Below, piece after piece: positions 1 through 7,089 of a DNA stretch of 13,246 nucleotides; position 1 is the first letter of the stretch; each line of letters starts with the position of its first letter. The notes beneath the pieces were generated by a model. The model was not told the DNA's origin and ran no database searches. It saw only the letters and a program-made list of their open reading frames with translations. The stretch spans positions 1 through 13,246 of the forward strand of contig JAIYBD010000235.1 in the NCBI GenBank assembly GCA_027488715.1, in the 5' to 3' direction. The translations under genes and the position numbers were made by a program. The stretch comes from Bacteroidota bacterium (GTDB lineage: Bacteria > Bacteroidota > Bacteroidia > UBA7662 > CANHCV01).

Positions 1-66
1 AGAAGTTAAGCCCCACAGCGCCGATGGTACTGCAATAAAATGTGGGAGAGTAGGTCGCCGCCGGTT
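1..66 (+). rRNA. 5S ribosomal RNA, 3' part
   Basis: The first bases match the conserved 3' half of bacterial 5S rRNA: the GAAGTTAAGCCC segment (loop B/helix III side), the GCGCCGATGGTACTGC stretch, then GGGAGAGTAGGTCGCCGCC, which is helix IV and the closing strand of helix I. The 5' half lies left of the window, so this is partial. The exact 3' end, near the CCGG before the T run, is set by analogy. An intrinsic terminator follows within 10 nt, which marks this as the last gene of an rRNA operon transcribed toward gyrA. Confidence 0.95.
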
Positions 67-74
67 TTTATCAC

Positions 75-109
75 CACCCTTGGTACTCCAACCAAGGGTG
101 TTTTTTTTT
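75..109 (+). terminator. rho-independent terminator of the rRNA operon
   Basis: There is a perfect 10-bp stem, CACCCTTGGT (75-84) pairing with ACCAAGGGTG (91-100), with a 6-nt loop, followed directly by nine T residues (101-109). It sits just after the 5S rRNA, where an rRNA operon terminator is expected. It should insulate gyrA from rRNA transcription. Confidence 0.93.
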
Positions 110-110
110 A

Positions 111-138
111 TCCCCAATTATAGTTGAATTCTTGGGGA
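111..138. other. short inverted repeat in the rrn-gyrA spacer
   Basis: TCCCCAA (111-117) and TTGGGGA (132-138) form a 7-bp perfect inverted repeat around a 14-nt loop. It is followed only by a short A-rich run, so it is not a typical terminator. It could be a weak operator or chance. The rest of the 116-bp spacer upstream of gyrA shows no clear promoter; the closest -7-like match is TATTTTTA at 193-200, without a TTG partner. Confidence 0.25.
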
Positions 139-225
139 AAAATACCCTAACCCATAGCCCCCTTTTCATCCCAATCTTCAACCTTTTATCCGTATTTTTA
201 CGTAGTATAAAACTGTACCAATAGC

Positions 226-2787
226 ATGGCTGAAGAGGGAAAAATTATCGATATCAATATCGAAAACGAAATGAAAACCGCTTATATCGATTACTCGATG
301 TCGGTCATCGTTTCACGTGCATTACCCGATGTGAGAGATGGAATGAAACCCGTACACCGTCGCGTTCTTTTCGGAATGCACGAACTCGGAATGGGCCCAA
401 CACGCCCCTACAAAAAATCCGCTCGTATCGTCGGAGAAGTACTCGGTAAATATCACCCCCACGGTGATTCCTCCGTGTACGATACCATGGTGCGTATGGC
501 CCAAGACTGGTCTCTCCGCTATTGCCTCGTCGATGGACAAGGTAACTACGGCTCCGTCGATGGTGACCCTCCAGCCGCTATGCGTTACACCGAAGCGCGT
601 ATGACCCGAATCGCCGAAGAAATGCTGTCCGATATTGAAAAAGATACCGTAGACATGCAGTTGAACTTCGACGATACCCTCGAAGAACCACGTGTTCTTC
701 CTTCCCGTTTCCCCAACCTTCTCGTAAATGGAGCAGCAGGAATCGCCGTAGGGATGGCTACCAACATGGCCCCCCACAACCTAACCGAAGTCATTAACGG
801 TATTTGCGCTTACATCGATAATCGCGAAATCACTTCCGAAGATTTGCTTCAGCACATCAAAGCACCCGACTTTCCTACAGGTGGGATTATTTATGGCTAC
901 GAAGGTGTTCGCGAAGCCATGTTAACTGGTCGCGGACGTGTGGTTATCCGTTCCAAATCAGAAATTGAAGAAATCAATAACCGGGAAAGAATTATCATCA
1001 CCGAAATCCCTTACCAAGTTAATAAATCTGATCTTCTCGTTCGAATCGGAGAGTTGGTCAACGAAAAGAAAATTGAAGGAATTTCAGATGTGCGCGATGA
1101 ATCCTCCAAAAGAGAAGGAATGCGTATTGTTATTGAAGTGAAACGTGATGCTTCCGCTAACGTGATCCTCAATTCTTTGTACAAGTACTCCAATTTACAG
1201 ACTTCCTTTTCCATCAATAACATCGCTCTGGTAAAAGGACGCCCTATGGCGCTGAATGTTCGCGATATGATTGAACATTTCGTGGAACACCGCCATGAAG
1301 TGATTGTTCGTCGTACACAATTCGATTTAAAAGAAGCTCAAAAACGCGCACACATCCTCGAAGGATTGCTCATTGCTCTTGATCACCTCGATGAAGTAAT
1401 TGCCTTAATTCGAAATAGCCAGAATCCCGACGAAGCCAGAGCCGGTTTGATGGAAAAATTCGGACTGAGCGAAATTCAAGCCAGAGCAATTCTCGACATG
1501 CGTTTGCAGCGTCTTACTGGCCTGGAACGCGATAAAATTCGCGATGAGTACAATGAACTCATGAAAACCATCGCCGATTTAGAAGATATCCTCGCCAATG
1601 AACCTCGTCGTTACCAAATCATCAAAGACGAACAACTCCTCATCAAAGAAAAATATGGTGATGAACGTCGCTCCGAAATCGATTTTGCCGGTGGCGACAT
1701 GAACATGGAAGATTTGATCGCCGACGAAGAAGTGGTGGTTACCATTTCTCACCAAGGTTACATCAAACGTACCGCACTTTTGGAATACCGCAAACAAGGT
1801 CGCGGTGGACGTGGAGTGAAGGGGTCTTCTACCAAGGATGAAGATTTCGTAGAACACGTTTTGGTGGCAAGTAATCATAATTACCTTCTGGTATTCACCA
1901 AGTTAGGTCGTTGTTTCTGGTTGCGCGTATTCAATATTCCCGAAACTGGAAAAGTTTCAAAAGGACGCGCCATTCAAAACCTCATTCAGCTTCCACCCGA
2001 AGACAAAGTGATGGCCTACCTTCCGGTTAAGAGCTTATCCGACAAAGAATACATTGAAAACACCAACATCCTTTTCTGTACCAAAAACGGTATTATCAAG
2101 AAAACTACCTTGGAAGATTTCAGCCGTCCTCGCGCCAATGGCATTATTGCCTTGGGAATTCGTGAAGGCGATGAATTATTGGCGGTTAATCTCACCACCG
2201 GTTCCAGTGAAGTGCTTATCGCCATTCGCTCTGGTCGCTCCATCCGCTTCCCCGAAAGTAAAGTTCGAGCCATGGGCCGAACAGCTACCGGGGTGATTGG
2301 TATTGAATTGGATGATGAAAAAGATGAAGTGGTTGGCATGATTTGTGTAAACAACCCGCAGGCGACCATCTTCGTTCTCTCTGAGAATGGTTACGGAAAA
2401 CGTTCGGAATTGGACGAGTACCGCATTACCAATCGTGGAGGTAAAGGGGTGAAAGCCATGCAAGTAACCGAGAAAACCGGAAGATTGGTGTCCATTCAGG
2501 AAGTATCCGATTTCGACGATTTGATTGTTATTCGCAAAGACGGTGTAGCCATTCGCATTGGAATGATGGAATTCCGAGTGATGGGCCGCGCCACCCAAGG
2601 CGTAAAAGTAATTCGATTGGAAGAAGGCGCGTCCATTGCATCCGTTGCAAAAATCGCTCGAACCCAAGAAGATTACGAACGCGAAATGGCTGAAGCCGCT
2701 GCAGAAGCTGCTGCTGAAGCAAACCAAACCGACAACACTGATGTTCCTTCAACAGACGAAAATAACGAAACCCAACATGATGCTTAA
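226..2787 (+). CDS. gyrA: DNA gyrase subunit A
   Basis: Gyrase A is the DNA-cleaving and religating subunit. With GyrB it forms the A2B2 enzyme that introduces negative supercoils using ATP. The 853-residue product has the usual family length. The N-terminal winged-helix region carries the catalytic Arg120-Tyr121 in the AAMRYTE motif and the quinolone-binding stretch HPHGDSSVYD. Ser82 and Asp86 there match E. coli Ser83 and Asp87, so the residues are those of a drug-sensitive enzyme. The C-terminal DNA-wrapping domain (from about residue 498) shows six pinwheel repeats, the first holding the GyrA box as QGRGGRG (524-530). That box and the full set of six blades favour GyrA over ParC. The last about 35 residues are Ala/Glu-rich and then acidic, a likely unstructured tail. 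The ATG at 226 gives the usual N-terminus; no Shine-Dalgarno sequence is visible. It lies directly downstream of an rRNA operon on the same strand and overlaps the next gene. Confidence 0.98.
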   Translation: MAEEGKIIDINIENEMKTAYIDYSMSVIVSRALPDVRDGMKPVHRRVLFGMHELGMGPTRPYKKSARIVGEVLGKYHPHGDSSVYDTMVRMAQDWSLRYCLVDGQGNYGSVDGDPPAAMRYTEARMTRIAEEMLSDIEKDTVDMQLNFDDTLEEPRVLPSRFPNLLVNGAAGIAVGMATNMAPHNLTEVINGICAYIDNREITSEDLLQHIKAPDFPTGGIIYGYEGVREAMLTGRGRVVIRSKSEIEEINNRERIIITEIPYQVNKSDLLVRIGELVNEKKIEGISDVRDESSKREGMRIVIEVKRDASANVILNSLYKYSNLQTSFSINNIALVKGRPMALNVRDMIEHFVEHRHEVIVRRTQFDLKEAQKRAHILEGLLIALDHLDEVIALIRNSQNPDEARAGLMEKFGLSEIQARAILDMRLQRLTGLERDKIRDEYNELMKTIADLEDILANEPRRYQIIKDEQLLIKEKYGDERRSEIDFAGGDMNMEDLIADEEVVVTISHQGYIKRTALLEYRKQGRGGRGVKGSSTKDEDFVEHVLVASNHNYLLVFTKLGRCFWLRVFNIPETGKVSKGRAIQNLIQLPPEDKVMAYLPVKSLSDKEYIENTNILFCTKNGIIKKTTLEDFSRPRANGIIALGIREGDELLAVNLTTGSSEVLIAIRSGRSIRFPESKVRAMGRTATGVIGIELDDEKDEVVGMICVNNPQATIFVLSENGYGKRSELDEYRITNRGGKGVKAMQVTEKTGRLVSIQEVSDFDDLIVIRKDGVAIRIGMMEFRVMGRATQGVKVIRLEEGASIASVAKIARTQEDYEREMAEAAAEAAAEANQTDNTDVPSTDENNETQHDA

Positions 2788-3946
2788 AAAATCTTGGCTC
2801 GTTGCCCTCGCATTGGGCGCTGCCTTCACCACCCAAGCTCAAAAAGTAAACGTACAAAGCGCTTACAATGAATTGAAAAATGGTTCCTTGGCCAAAGCCA
2901 AAGATTACATCGATCAAGCAGTGAACCACCCCGAAACGCAAAATTGGGATAAAACCTATTTGTACCGCGGACAGATTTATGCAAAGGTTAATGCCGATGC
3001 TGAACTTAAAGCCAAATCTCCCAATGCGTTGGATATTGCTGGAGAAAGTTTTTTGAAATGTCGGGAATTGGACAAAAAAGGTAAATATGCAGATGATGTA
3101 GCCCAAGGTTTGGCCGGGATTTATGGCTCCATGATCGATATGGCCATTCGTGCGAGCGAAAAGAAAGATTATCCAACGGCAGTTGCCGGATTCGAAGGTG
3201 CAATGAAGTACGAATTCGAGCAGGTAAAAAATAATCACATTCGTTTGGTTGACAATGCTGCATATAATGCAAAGTTGGGTAAGATCTACGATAAAGCTGA
3301 GCTTTACTATACCCAAATGACCCAAACTGATTCCGTGAAGCCGTATCACTTTGGTGATTTGGCAGCCATTTACAAGGAACAAAAGAAAAACGATGCTTAC
3401 CTAAAAACCTTGGAAGCTGGAATTGCTAAATTTCCTGGAAATTATGATTTGATGGTGGAAGAAATCAATGCCTACATTGAAATGAACAAACTTCCTGATG
3501 CCATCACCAAGTTATTGAAAGCTCACGATTTAAATCCAAAGAATGTTTCCATTACCGAAGTGTTGGCCAATGCCTACGAAAAAGCGAAGGACATGCCCAA
3601 TGCCATAAAGTATTACCAAGAAGCTTTAGCAACCGATCCTAAATCCTATTTCTCCAATTACAACATGGGAGCTATTATCGTTACCGATGCAGCCAAAATG
3701 ATGGATGATGCCAATAAAATTCCTACCAGCAAAACCAAGGAATACGAGGCTGCCGTGGTGAAAGTAAACGACAAGCTAAAAACCGCTATTCCTTATTTGG
3801 AAGCTGCTATTGCCTCCAAAGCAGGTGACATCGATGGTATGGATGCTTTGCGAAAAATTTACGTGAAACTCAACATGATGGACAAAGCATCGGCCTTGAA
3901 AAAGGAAATTGATGCGGCCAAAGCGAATAAAGGCGCTGCCCGATAA
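2777..3946 (+). CDS. exported tetratricopeptide-repeat protein
   Basis: This 389-residue protein has an N-terminal signal peptide: KK at 4-5, a hydrophobic core at about 7-17, and likely cleavage after Ala21, leaving Gln22 first. The mature part is almost entirely helical. Recognisable TPR-like pairs include residues about 30-52, 133-145, 195-220, 225-252 (ending DLNP) and 258-287 (NAYEKAKDMPNAIKYYQEAL then DP). The tail is Ala/Lys-rich. TPR arrays usually bind partner proteins, so it is probably a periplasmic or outer-membrane-associated scaffold; no enzymatic motif is seen. The reading frame is open upstream inside gyrA from 2636, but the signal peptide fixes the start at the tandem ATGATG (2777 or 2780). 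That overlaps the gyrA end by 11 or 8 nt, which suggests translational coupling. As I recall, a TPR gene after gyrA is common in Flavobacteriia; its link to gyrase is unknown. Confidence 0.88.
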   Translation: MMLKKSWLVALALGAAFTTQAQKVNVQSAYNELKNGSLAKAKDYIDQAVNHPETQNWDKTYLYRGQIYAKVNADAELKAKSPNALDIAGESFLKCRELDKKGKYADDVAQGLAGIYGSMIDMAIRASEKKDYPTAVAGFEGAMKYEFEQVKNNHIRLVDNAAYNAKLGKIYDKAELYYTQMTQTDSVKPYHFGDLAAIYKEQKKNDAYLKTLEAGIAKFPGNYDLMVEEINAYIEMNKLPDAITKLLKAHDLNPKNVSITEVLANAYEKAKDMPNAIKYYQEALATDPKSYFSNYNMGAIIVTDAAKMMDDANKIPTSKTKEYEAAVVKVNDKLKTAIPYLEAAIASKAGDIDGMDALRKIYVKLNMMDKASALKKEIDAAKANKGAAR

Positions 3947-3952
3947 ACCAAC

Positions 3953-3980
3953 AAAAACCCTCGTTCATCGAGGGTTTTTT
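3953..3980 (+). terminator. rho-independent terminator after the gyrA-TPR unit
   Basis: The stem CCCTCG (3958-3963) pairs with CGAGGG (3969-3974) around a 5-nt loop. It is flanked by five A residues upstream and six T residues downstream (3975-3980) that can extend the stem or serve as the U tract. It lies 6 nt after the TPR stop codon. The symmetric A/T flanks mean it could work in both directions. Confidence 0.9.
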
Positions 3981-4013
3981 GTTTCTATTCCTTCCATTTT
4001 TCCCTTATTTTTG
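3978..4013 (+). promoter_or_regulatory. candidate Bacteroidota-type promoter for the DPP IV gene
   Basis: TATTTTTG at 4006-4013 is a full match to TAnnTTTG, the -7 element recognised by the primary sigma factor of this phylum. A TTTG (3978-3981) lies 24 nt upstream, slightly farther than the usual 17-23 nt, and overlaps the terminator T run. Transcription would start near 4018-4020, leaving a leader of only about 10 nt before the ATG at 4029. The region is AT-rich, so a chance match is possible. Confidence 0.4.
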
Positions 4014-4028
4014 AATCAAATTCCCATC

Positions 4029-6203
4029 ATGAAAAATATCATTTTCATTGGCGCCATGGCGCTATCGACTTTTGCATTTTCTCAAGATAAAAAGGTCGTT
4101 ACCTTGGAGGATGTGTGGTTGAAAAATTCCTTTTCAGCCCGTTCCGTTGGCGGCTTCCGTAGCCTCAATGATGGACAACACTATGCCGCCACCTCCTTCG
4201 AACCAGAACAAAAGTTGGTACATCTCCTCAAATACCAATACGCAACAGGGAAAGTTACCGATACCCTTTTTCATGGGAAGAAAATTCAATTCAACGGCAA
4301 ACCCTTAAATTGGTCCGATTATCAATTTTCGGCCGATGAATCCAAAGCGCTACTCGAAACCGAATCCGAAGGAATTTATCGCCGTTCAGCGCTTTCCAAT
4401 TATTACATCCTCGACCTAAAATCTGGAGCAATTACTCCGCTTTCCAAAGGTGGAAAACAACGCGAAGCCACGTTTTCGCCCGATGGCTCAAAAGTGGCCT
4501 TCGCTCGAGATAACAATCTTTTTGTGGTGGATTTAACGACCATGAAAGAAACTCAAATGACTTTTGATGGAAAGAAAAATTCCATCATTAACGGAACAAC
4601 CGATTGGGTGTACGAGGAAGAATTGGAATACGTTCGCGCTTTCTTTTGGTCGCCCGATTCTAAAAATATCGCCTTCCTCCGTTTCGACGAATCTCAGGTT
4701 CCAGAATTTACCATGCCGAAATACAACGGCCTTTATCCCGAGAATTACACGTTCAAATACCCCAAAGCAGGAGAGGTTAATTCCAAGGTAACAGCTCATT
4801 TGATAAACATACAACAGAATCAAATTACTGAAATCAAAGGACTTCCTGCCTATGAATACGTAGCACGCATGGATTGGACTCCCGATGGGAAAATTTGGAT
4901 GCAATTGTTGAATCGTCATCAAAATCAATTGGATTTGATTTTTGTTCATCCGCAAACCCAGGTGGTTGAAAACATCATTCAGGAAAAATCCAATACCTGG
5001 GTAGATGTGCACGATTACCTCACTTTTTTACCGAAGAAAAACGGATTTATTTGGTCATCCGAACGCAGTGGATTCAATCATTTGTACTTTTTCGACCTTC
5101 AAAAAAAATCGTTAACCCCGATCACTTCAGGCCAATTTGATATCACCGGATATTATGGTGTGGATGCCAAGAATCGGGTATTCTACCAAGCTGCCGTTCC
5201 AACTCCTGCCAATCAACAAATCTGGAGTGTGGGTATCGATGGAAAAAAGCCCCTTTTGGTTTCGGGGAAAAATGGAGTCAACTCCGGGGCTTTCAACGAA
5301 GCGTGTACCTATTTCTTGAACTACCATTCCGATGCCAATTCGCCAACAACGGTAACCCTTTGTACCTCCGATGGTAAAGTTTTGCGAACCTTGGAAGACA
5401 ATGCAAAATTGAGAAAGAAGTTGGAAGATTTTCAACTTACATCAAAGGAATTCCTCATGTTTAAATTGCCCAACGGACTCGAGGTGAATGGCTGGATGAT
5501 GAAACCTCTGAATTTCGATTCAACCCAAAAATATCCTGTATTGATGTTTGTTTACGGCGGTCCTGGAAGTCAAACTGTGGTGAATCGTTGGGGCGGAAAC
5601 GATTATTTCTGGCATCAAAGTCTTTGTGCAAAAGGATATATTGTGGTAAGTTTCGACGGCCGTGGAACCGGTATGCGCGGTGTAGCTTATAAAAATGCAA
5701 CGTACAAGCAACTCGGTAAATACGAAATTGAAGATCAAATCGAGGTGGCCAAAATGCTTGGAAAAATGAACTACATCGATGCGAGAAGAATTGGTATGTA
5801 CGGTTGGAGTTTCGGTGGTTACATGTCGTCCTTGGCCATCACCAAAGGTGCCGATGTTTTTAAATCGGCCGTGGCTGTTGCTCCGGTGATCAATTGGCGT
5901 TATTACGATAATATTTACACCGAGCGTTACATGCAAACGCCTCAAGAAAATGCCGAAGGTTACGACCAAAACAGTCCATCTACCTTTGCTCATAAAGTCA
6001 AAGGAAATTATTTATTGATTCACGGTACGGCCGATGATAATGTGCATTTCCAAAACAGCATGATGATGGTAAAGGCCATGGTTGATCAAGGGATTTCCTT
6101 CGATTTTGAAGCATATCCTGATAAAGATCACGGCATTTATGGAGGAAAGACCCGGTATCAACTTTTCTCTAAAATTAGTCAGTGGTTGTTCACCAATTTG
6201 TAA
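4029..6203 (+). CDS. dipeptidyl peptidase IV, family S9B, exported
   Basis: This serine peptidase removes X-Pro or X-Ala dipeptides from peptide N-termini, probably in the periplasm for peptide nutrition. The 724-residue product starts with a signal peptide (residues 1-18; AFS then Gln19). Next comes the DPP IV N-terminal beta-propeller, containing the DWVYEEE motif with Glu197 and Glu198, which match the substrate-N-terminus-binding Glu205/Glu206 of human DPP IV. The C-terminal alpha/beta-hydrolase domain (from about 500) holds the whole catalytic triad: Ser594 in GWSFGG, Asp669 in HGTADD and His701 in DKDHG. The 75- and 32-residue spacings are close to the human 78 and 32. The two-Glu motif separates it from prolyl oligopeptidase and acylaminoacyl peptidase. 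The frame is open upstream to 3909, but the signal peptide fixes the start at 4029. It has no Shine-Dalgarno sequence and its own candidate promoter after the preceding terminator. It ends 21 nt before the next gene. Confidence 0.95.
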   Translation: MKNIIFIGAMALSTFAFSQDKKVVTLEDVWLKNSFSARSVGGFRSLNDGQHYAATSFEPEQKLVHLLKYQYATGKVTDTLFHGKKIQFNGKPLNWSDYQFSADESKALLETESEGIYRRSALSNYYILDLKSGAITPLSKGGKQREATFSPDGSKVAFARDNNLFVVDLTTMKETQMTFDGKKNSIINGTTDWVYEEELEYVRAFFWSPDSKNIAFLRFDESQVPEFTMPKYNGLYPENYTFKYPKAGEVNSKVTAHLINIQQNQITEIKGLPAYEYVARMDWTPDGKIWMQLLNRHQNQLDLIFVHPQTQVVENIIQEKSNTWVDVHDYLTFLPKKNGFIWSSERSGFNHLYFFDLQKKSLTPITSGQFDITGYYGVDAKNRVFYQAAVPTPANQQIWSVGIDGKKPLLVSGKNGVNSGAFNEACTYFLNYHSDANSPTTVTLCTSDGKVLRTLEDNAKLRKKLEDFQLTSKEFLMFKLPNGLEVNGWMMKPLNFDSTQKYPVLMFVYGGPGSQTVVNRWGGNDYFWHQSLCAKGYIVVSFDGRGTGMRGVAYKNATYKQLGKYEIEDQIEVAKMLGKMNYIDARRIGMYGWSFGGYMSSLAITKGADVFKSAVAVAPVINWRYYDNIYTERYMQTPQENAEGYDQNSPSTFAHKVKGNYLLIHGTADDNVHFQNSMMMVKAMVDQGISFDFEAYPDKDHGIYGGKTRYQLFSKISQWLFTNL

Positions 6204-6220
6204 TCCCAAACTTACCTTTG
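6186..6220 (+). promoter_or_regulatory. candidate promoter for the ppx-hbd unit
   Basis: TACCTTTG at 6213-6220 fully matches the Bacteroidota -7 element TAnnTTTG and continues as GCGCC. A TTG (6186-6188), inside the end of the DPP IV gene, lies 24 nt upstream, the same spacing as in the promoter proposed at 3978-4013. The GTG start codon is only 4 nt after the element, so transcription would begin at or next to the start codon and give a leaderless message. Confidence 0.5.
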
Positions 6221-6224
6221 CGCC

Positions 6225-7088
6225 GTGAACCTCGCGAGCATCGATATTGGAACAAATGCCATTCGAATGGCGATTTACCATGTATTGGGTAGGAATGTTG
6301 AACCCAAACTTTTGGAACTCGTTCGGGTACCTATTCGATTGGGGACCGATGTATTCGATCACGGACAAATTACCATAGAAACAGAAGAAAAACTCATGAA
6401 AATGGCGGTAGCATTCCGCAATTTGATGGAGATTTTTGAAGTAGATACGTATCGGGCCTGTGCAACTTCTGCCTTTCGGGAAGCCGAAAATGGAGAAGCC
6501 GTTCGTCAAAAATTGATTGAAAATGGGATCAATTTGGAGGTGATCGATGGAGATGAAGAAGCGAGATTGATCTTCAAAGCGCATGAGCAAATCTTAAAAT
6601 CGACCAAAAATCTACTCTTCATTGACGTAGGTGGAGGTAGCACAGAATTGACGTTGTTCGAAGATGGAAAAGTGAAAACCTCTCGTTCCTTCAAAGTAGG
6701 CGCTGTTCGAATTTTGGAAAACAAAGTTGATCCTGCCGAATGGGTAGAATTGGAGGATTATATTCTGGATGAAATTGCAGATCATAACATCGATTTAGCG
6801 GTAGGTTCAGGAGGAAATATTCGAAAATTGGTCGGTTACCTCGGAAGAAAAGAAACCGATACCGTTTCCTTGGCTCGGTTGGAAAAATCGATCCGTGAAA
6901 TTGAAAAACTATCCTACCAAGAGCGGTTGGAACGTTTGCGTTTCAATCCCGACCGTGCCGATGTGATTGTTCCCGGATTGCAGATTTATCAGAAAGTTAT
7001 GCATTGGGCTAAGGTTGAACGCATTTTAGCATCGTATCTTGGATTGAAAGATGGGATGATTATGGATTTAATTGAAAAGAAAATTTGA
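6225..7088 (+). CDS. Ppx/GppA-family phosphatase, short form
   Basis: Members of this family hydrolyse polyphosphate (Ppx) or convert pppGpp to ppGpp (GppA); sequence alone does not say which applies. The 287-residue protein has the ASKHA ATPase-like fold signatures in order: the phosphate-1 loop DIGTNAIR (7-14), the GDEEAR segment (109-114) expected to hold the catalytic Glu, the phosphate-2 loop DVGGGSTE (134-141), and the late glycine motif VGSGGN (193-198). It stops after the two ASKHA subdomains and lacks the C-terminal HD-type domain of the about 500-residue E. coli enzymes; such short forms are common in this phylum. The start is GTG: the only in-frame candidate between the DPP IV stop codon and the essential DIGTN loop. 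The gene begins 21 nt after DPP IV and ends 1 nt before the dehydrogenase ATG, so it is probably cotranscribed with the latter. Confidence 0.92.
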   Translation: MNLASIDIGTNAIRMAIYHVLGRNVEPKLLELVRVPIRLGTDVFDHGQITIETEEKLMKMAVAFRNLMEIFEVDTYRACATSAFREAENGEAVRQKLIENGINLEVIDGDEEARLIFKAHEQILKSTKNLLFIDVGGGSTELTLFEDGKVKTSRSFKVGAVRILENKVDPAEWVELEDYILDEIADHNIDLAVGSGGNIRKLVGYLGRKETDTVSLARLEKSIREIEKLSYQERLERLRFNPDRADVIVPGLQIYQKVMHWAKVERILASYLGLKDGMIMDLIEKKI

Positions 7089-7089
7089 T

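Noticed and set aside
322..777. Minus-strand ORF of 151 codons inside gyrA
   Set aside because: It mirrors the highly conserved gyrase catalytic region; His/Gly/Val-rich composition and no family resemblance mark it as a shadow.
2636..2776. 47-codon N-terminal extension of the TPR protein
   Set aside because: It is encoded entirely within gyrA in another frame and would bury the clear signal peptide beginning at 2777.
226..2787. Topoisomerase IV subunit A (ParC) as the identity of the first gene
   Set aside because: The GyrA box and six intact C-terminal pinwheel repeats point to gyrase.
2528..3382. Long minus-strand ORF (284 codons) across the end of gyrA and the TPR gene
   Set aside because: It lies opposite two well-supported genes, has no recognisable domain, and is rich in Phe/Cys/Ile as antisense translations often are.
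3909..4028. 40-codon N-terminal extension of DPP IV
   Set aside because: It runs through the end of the TPR gene and the terminator hairpin and would place the signal peptide internally.
7072..7089. Start of the 3-hydroxybutyryl-CoA dehydrogenase at 7072 inside the phosphatase gene
   Set aside because: The ATG at 7090 gives the standard N-terminus immediately before the Rossmann motif; six extra residues have no support.
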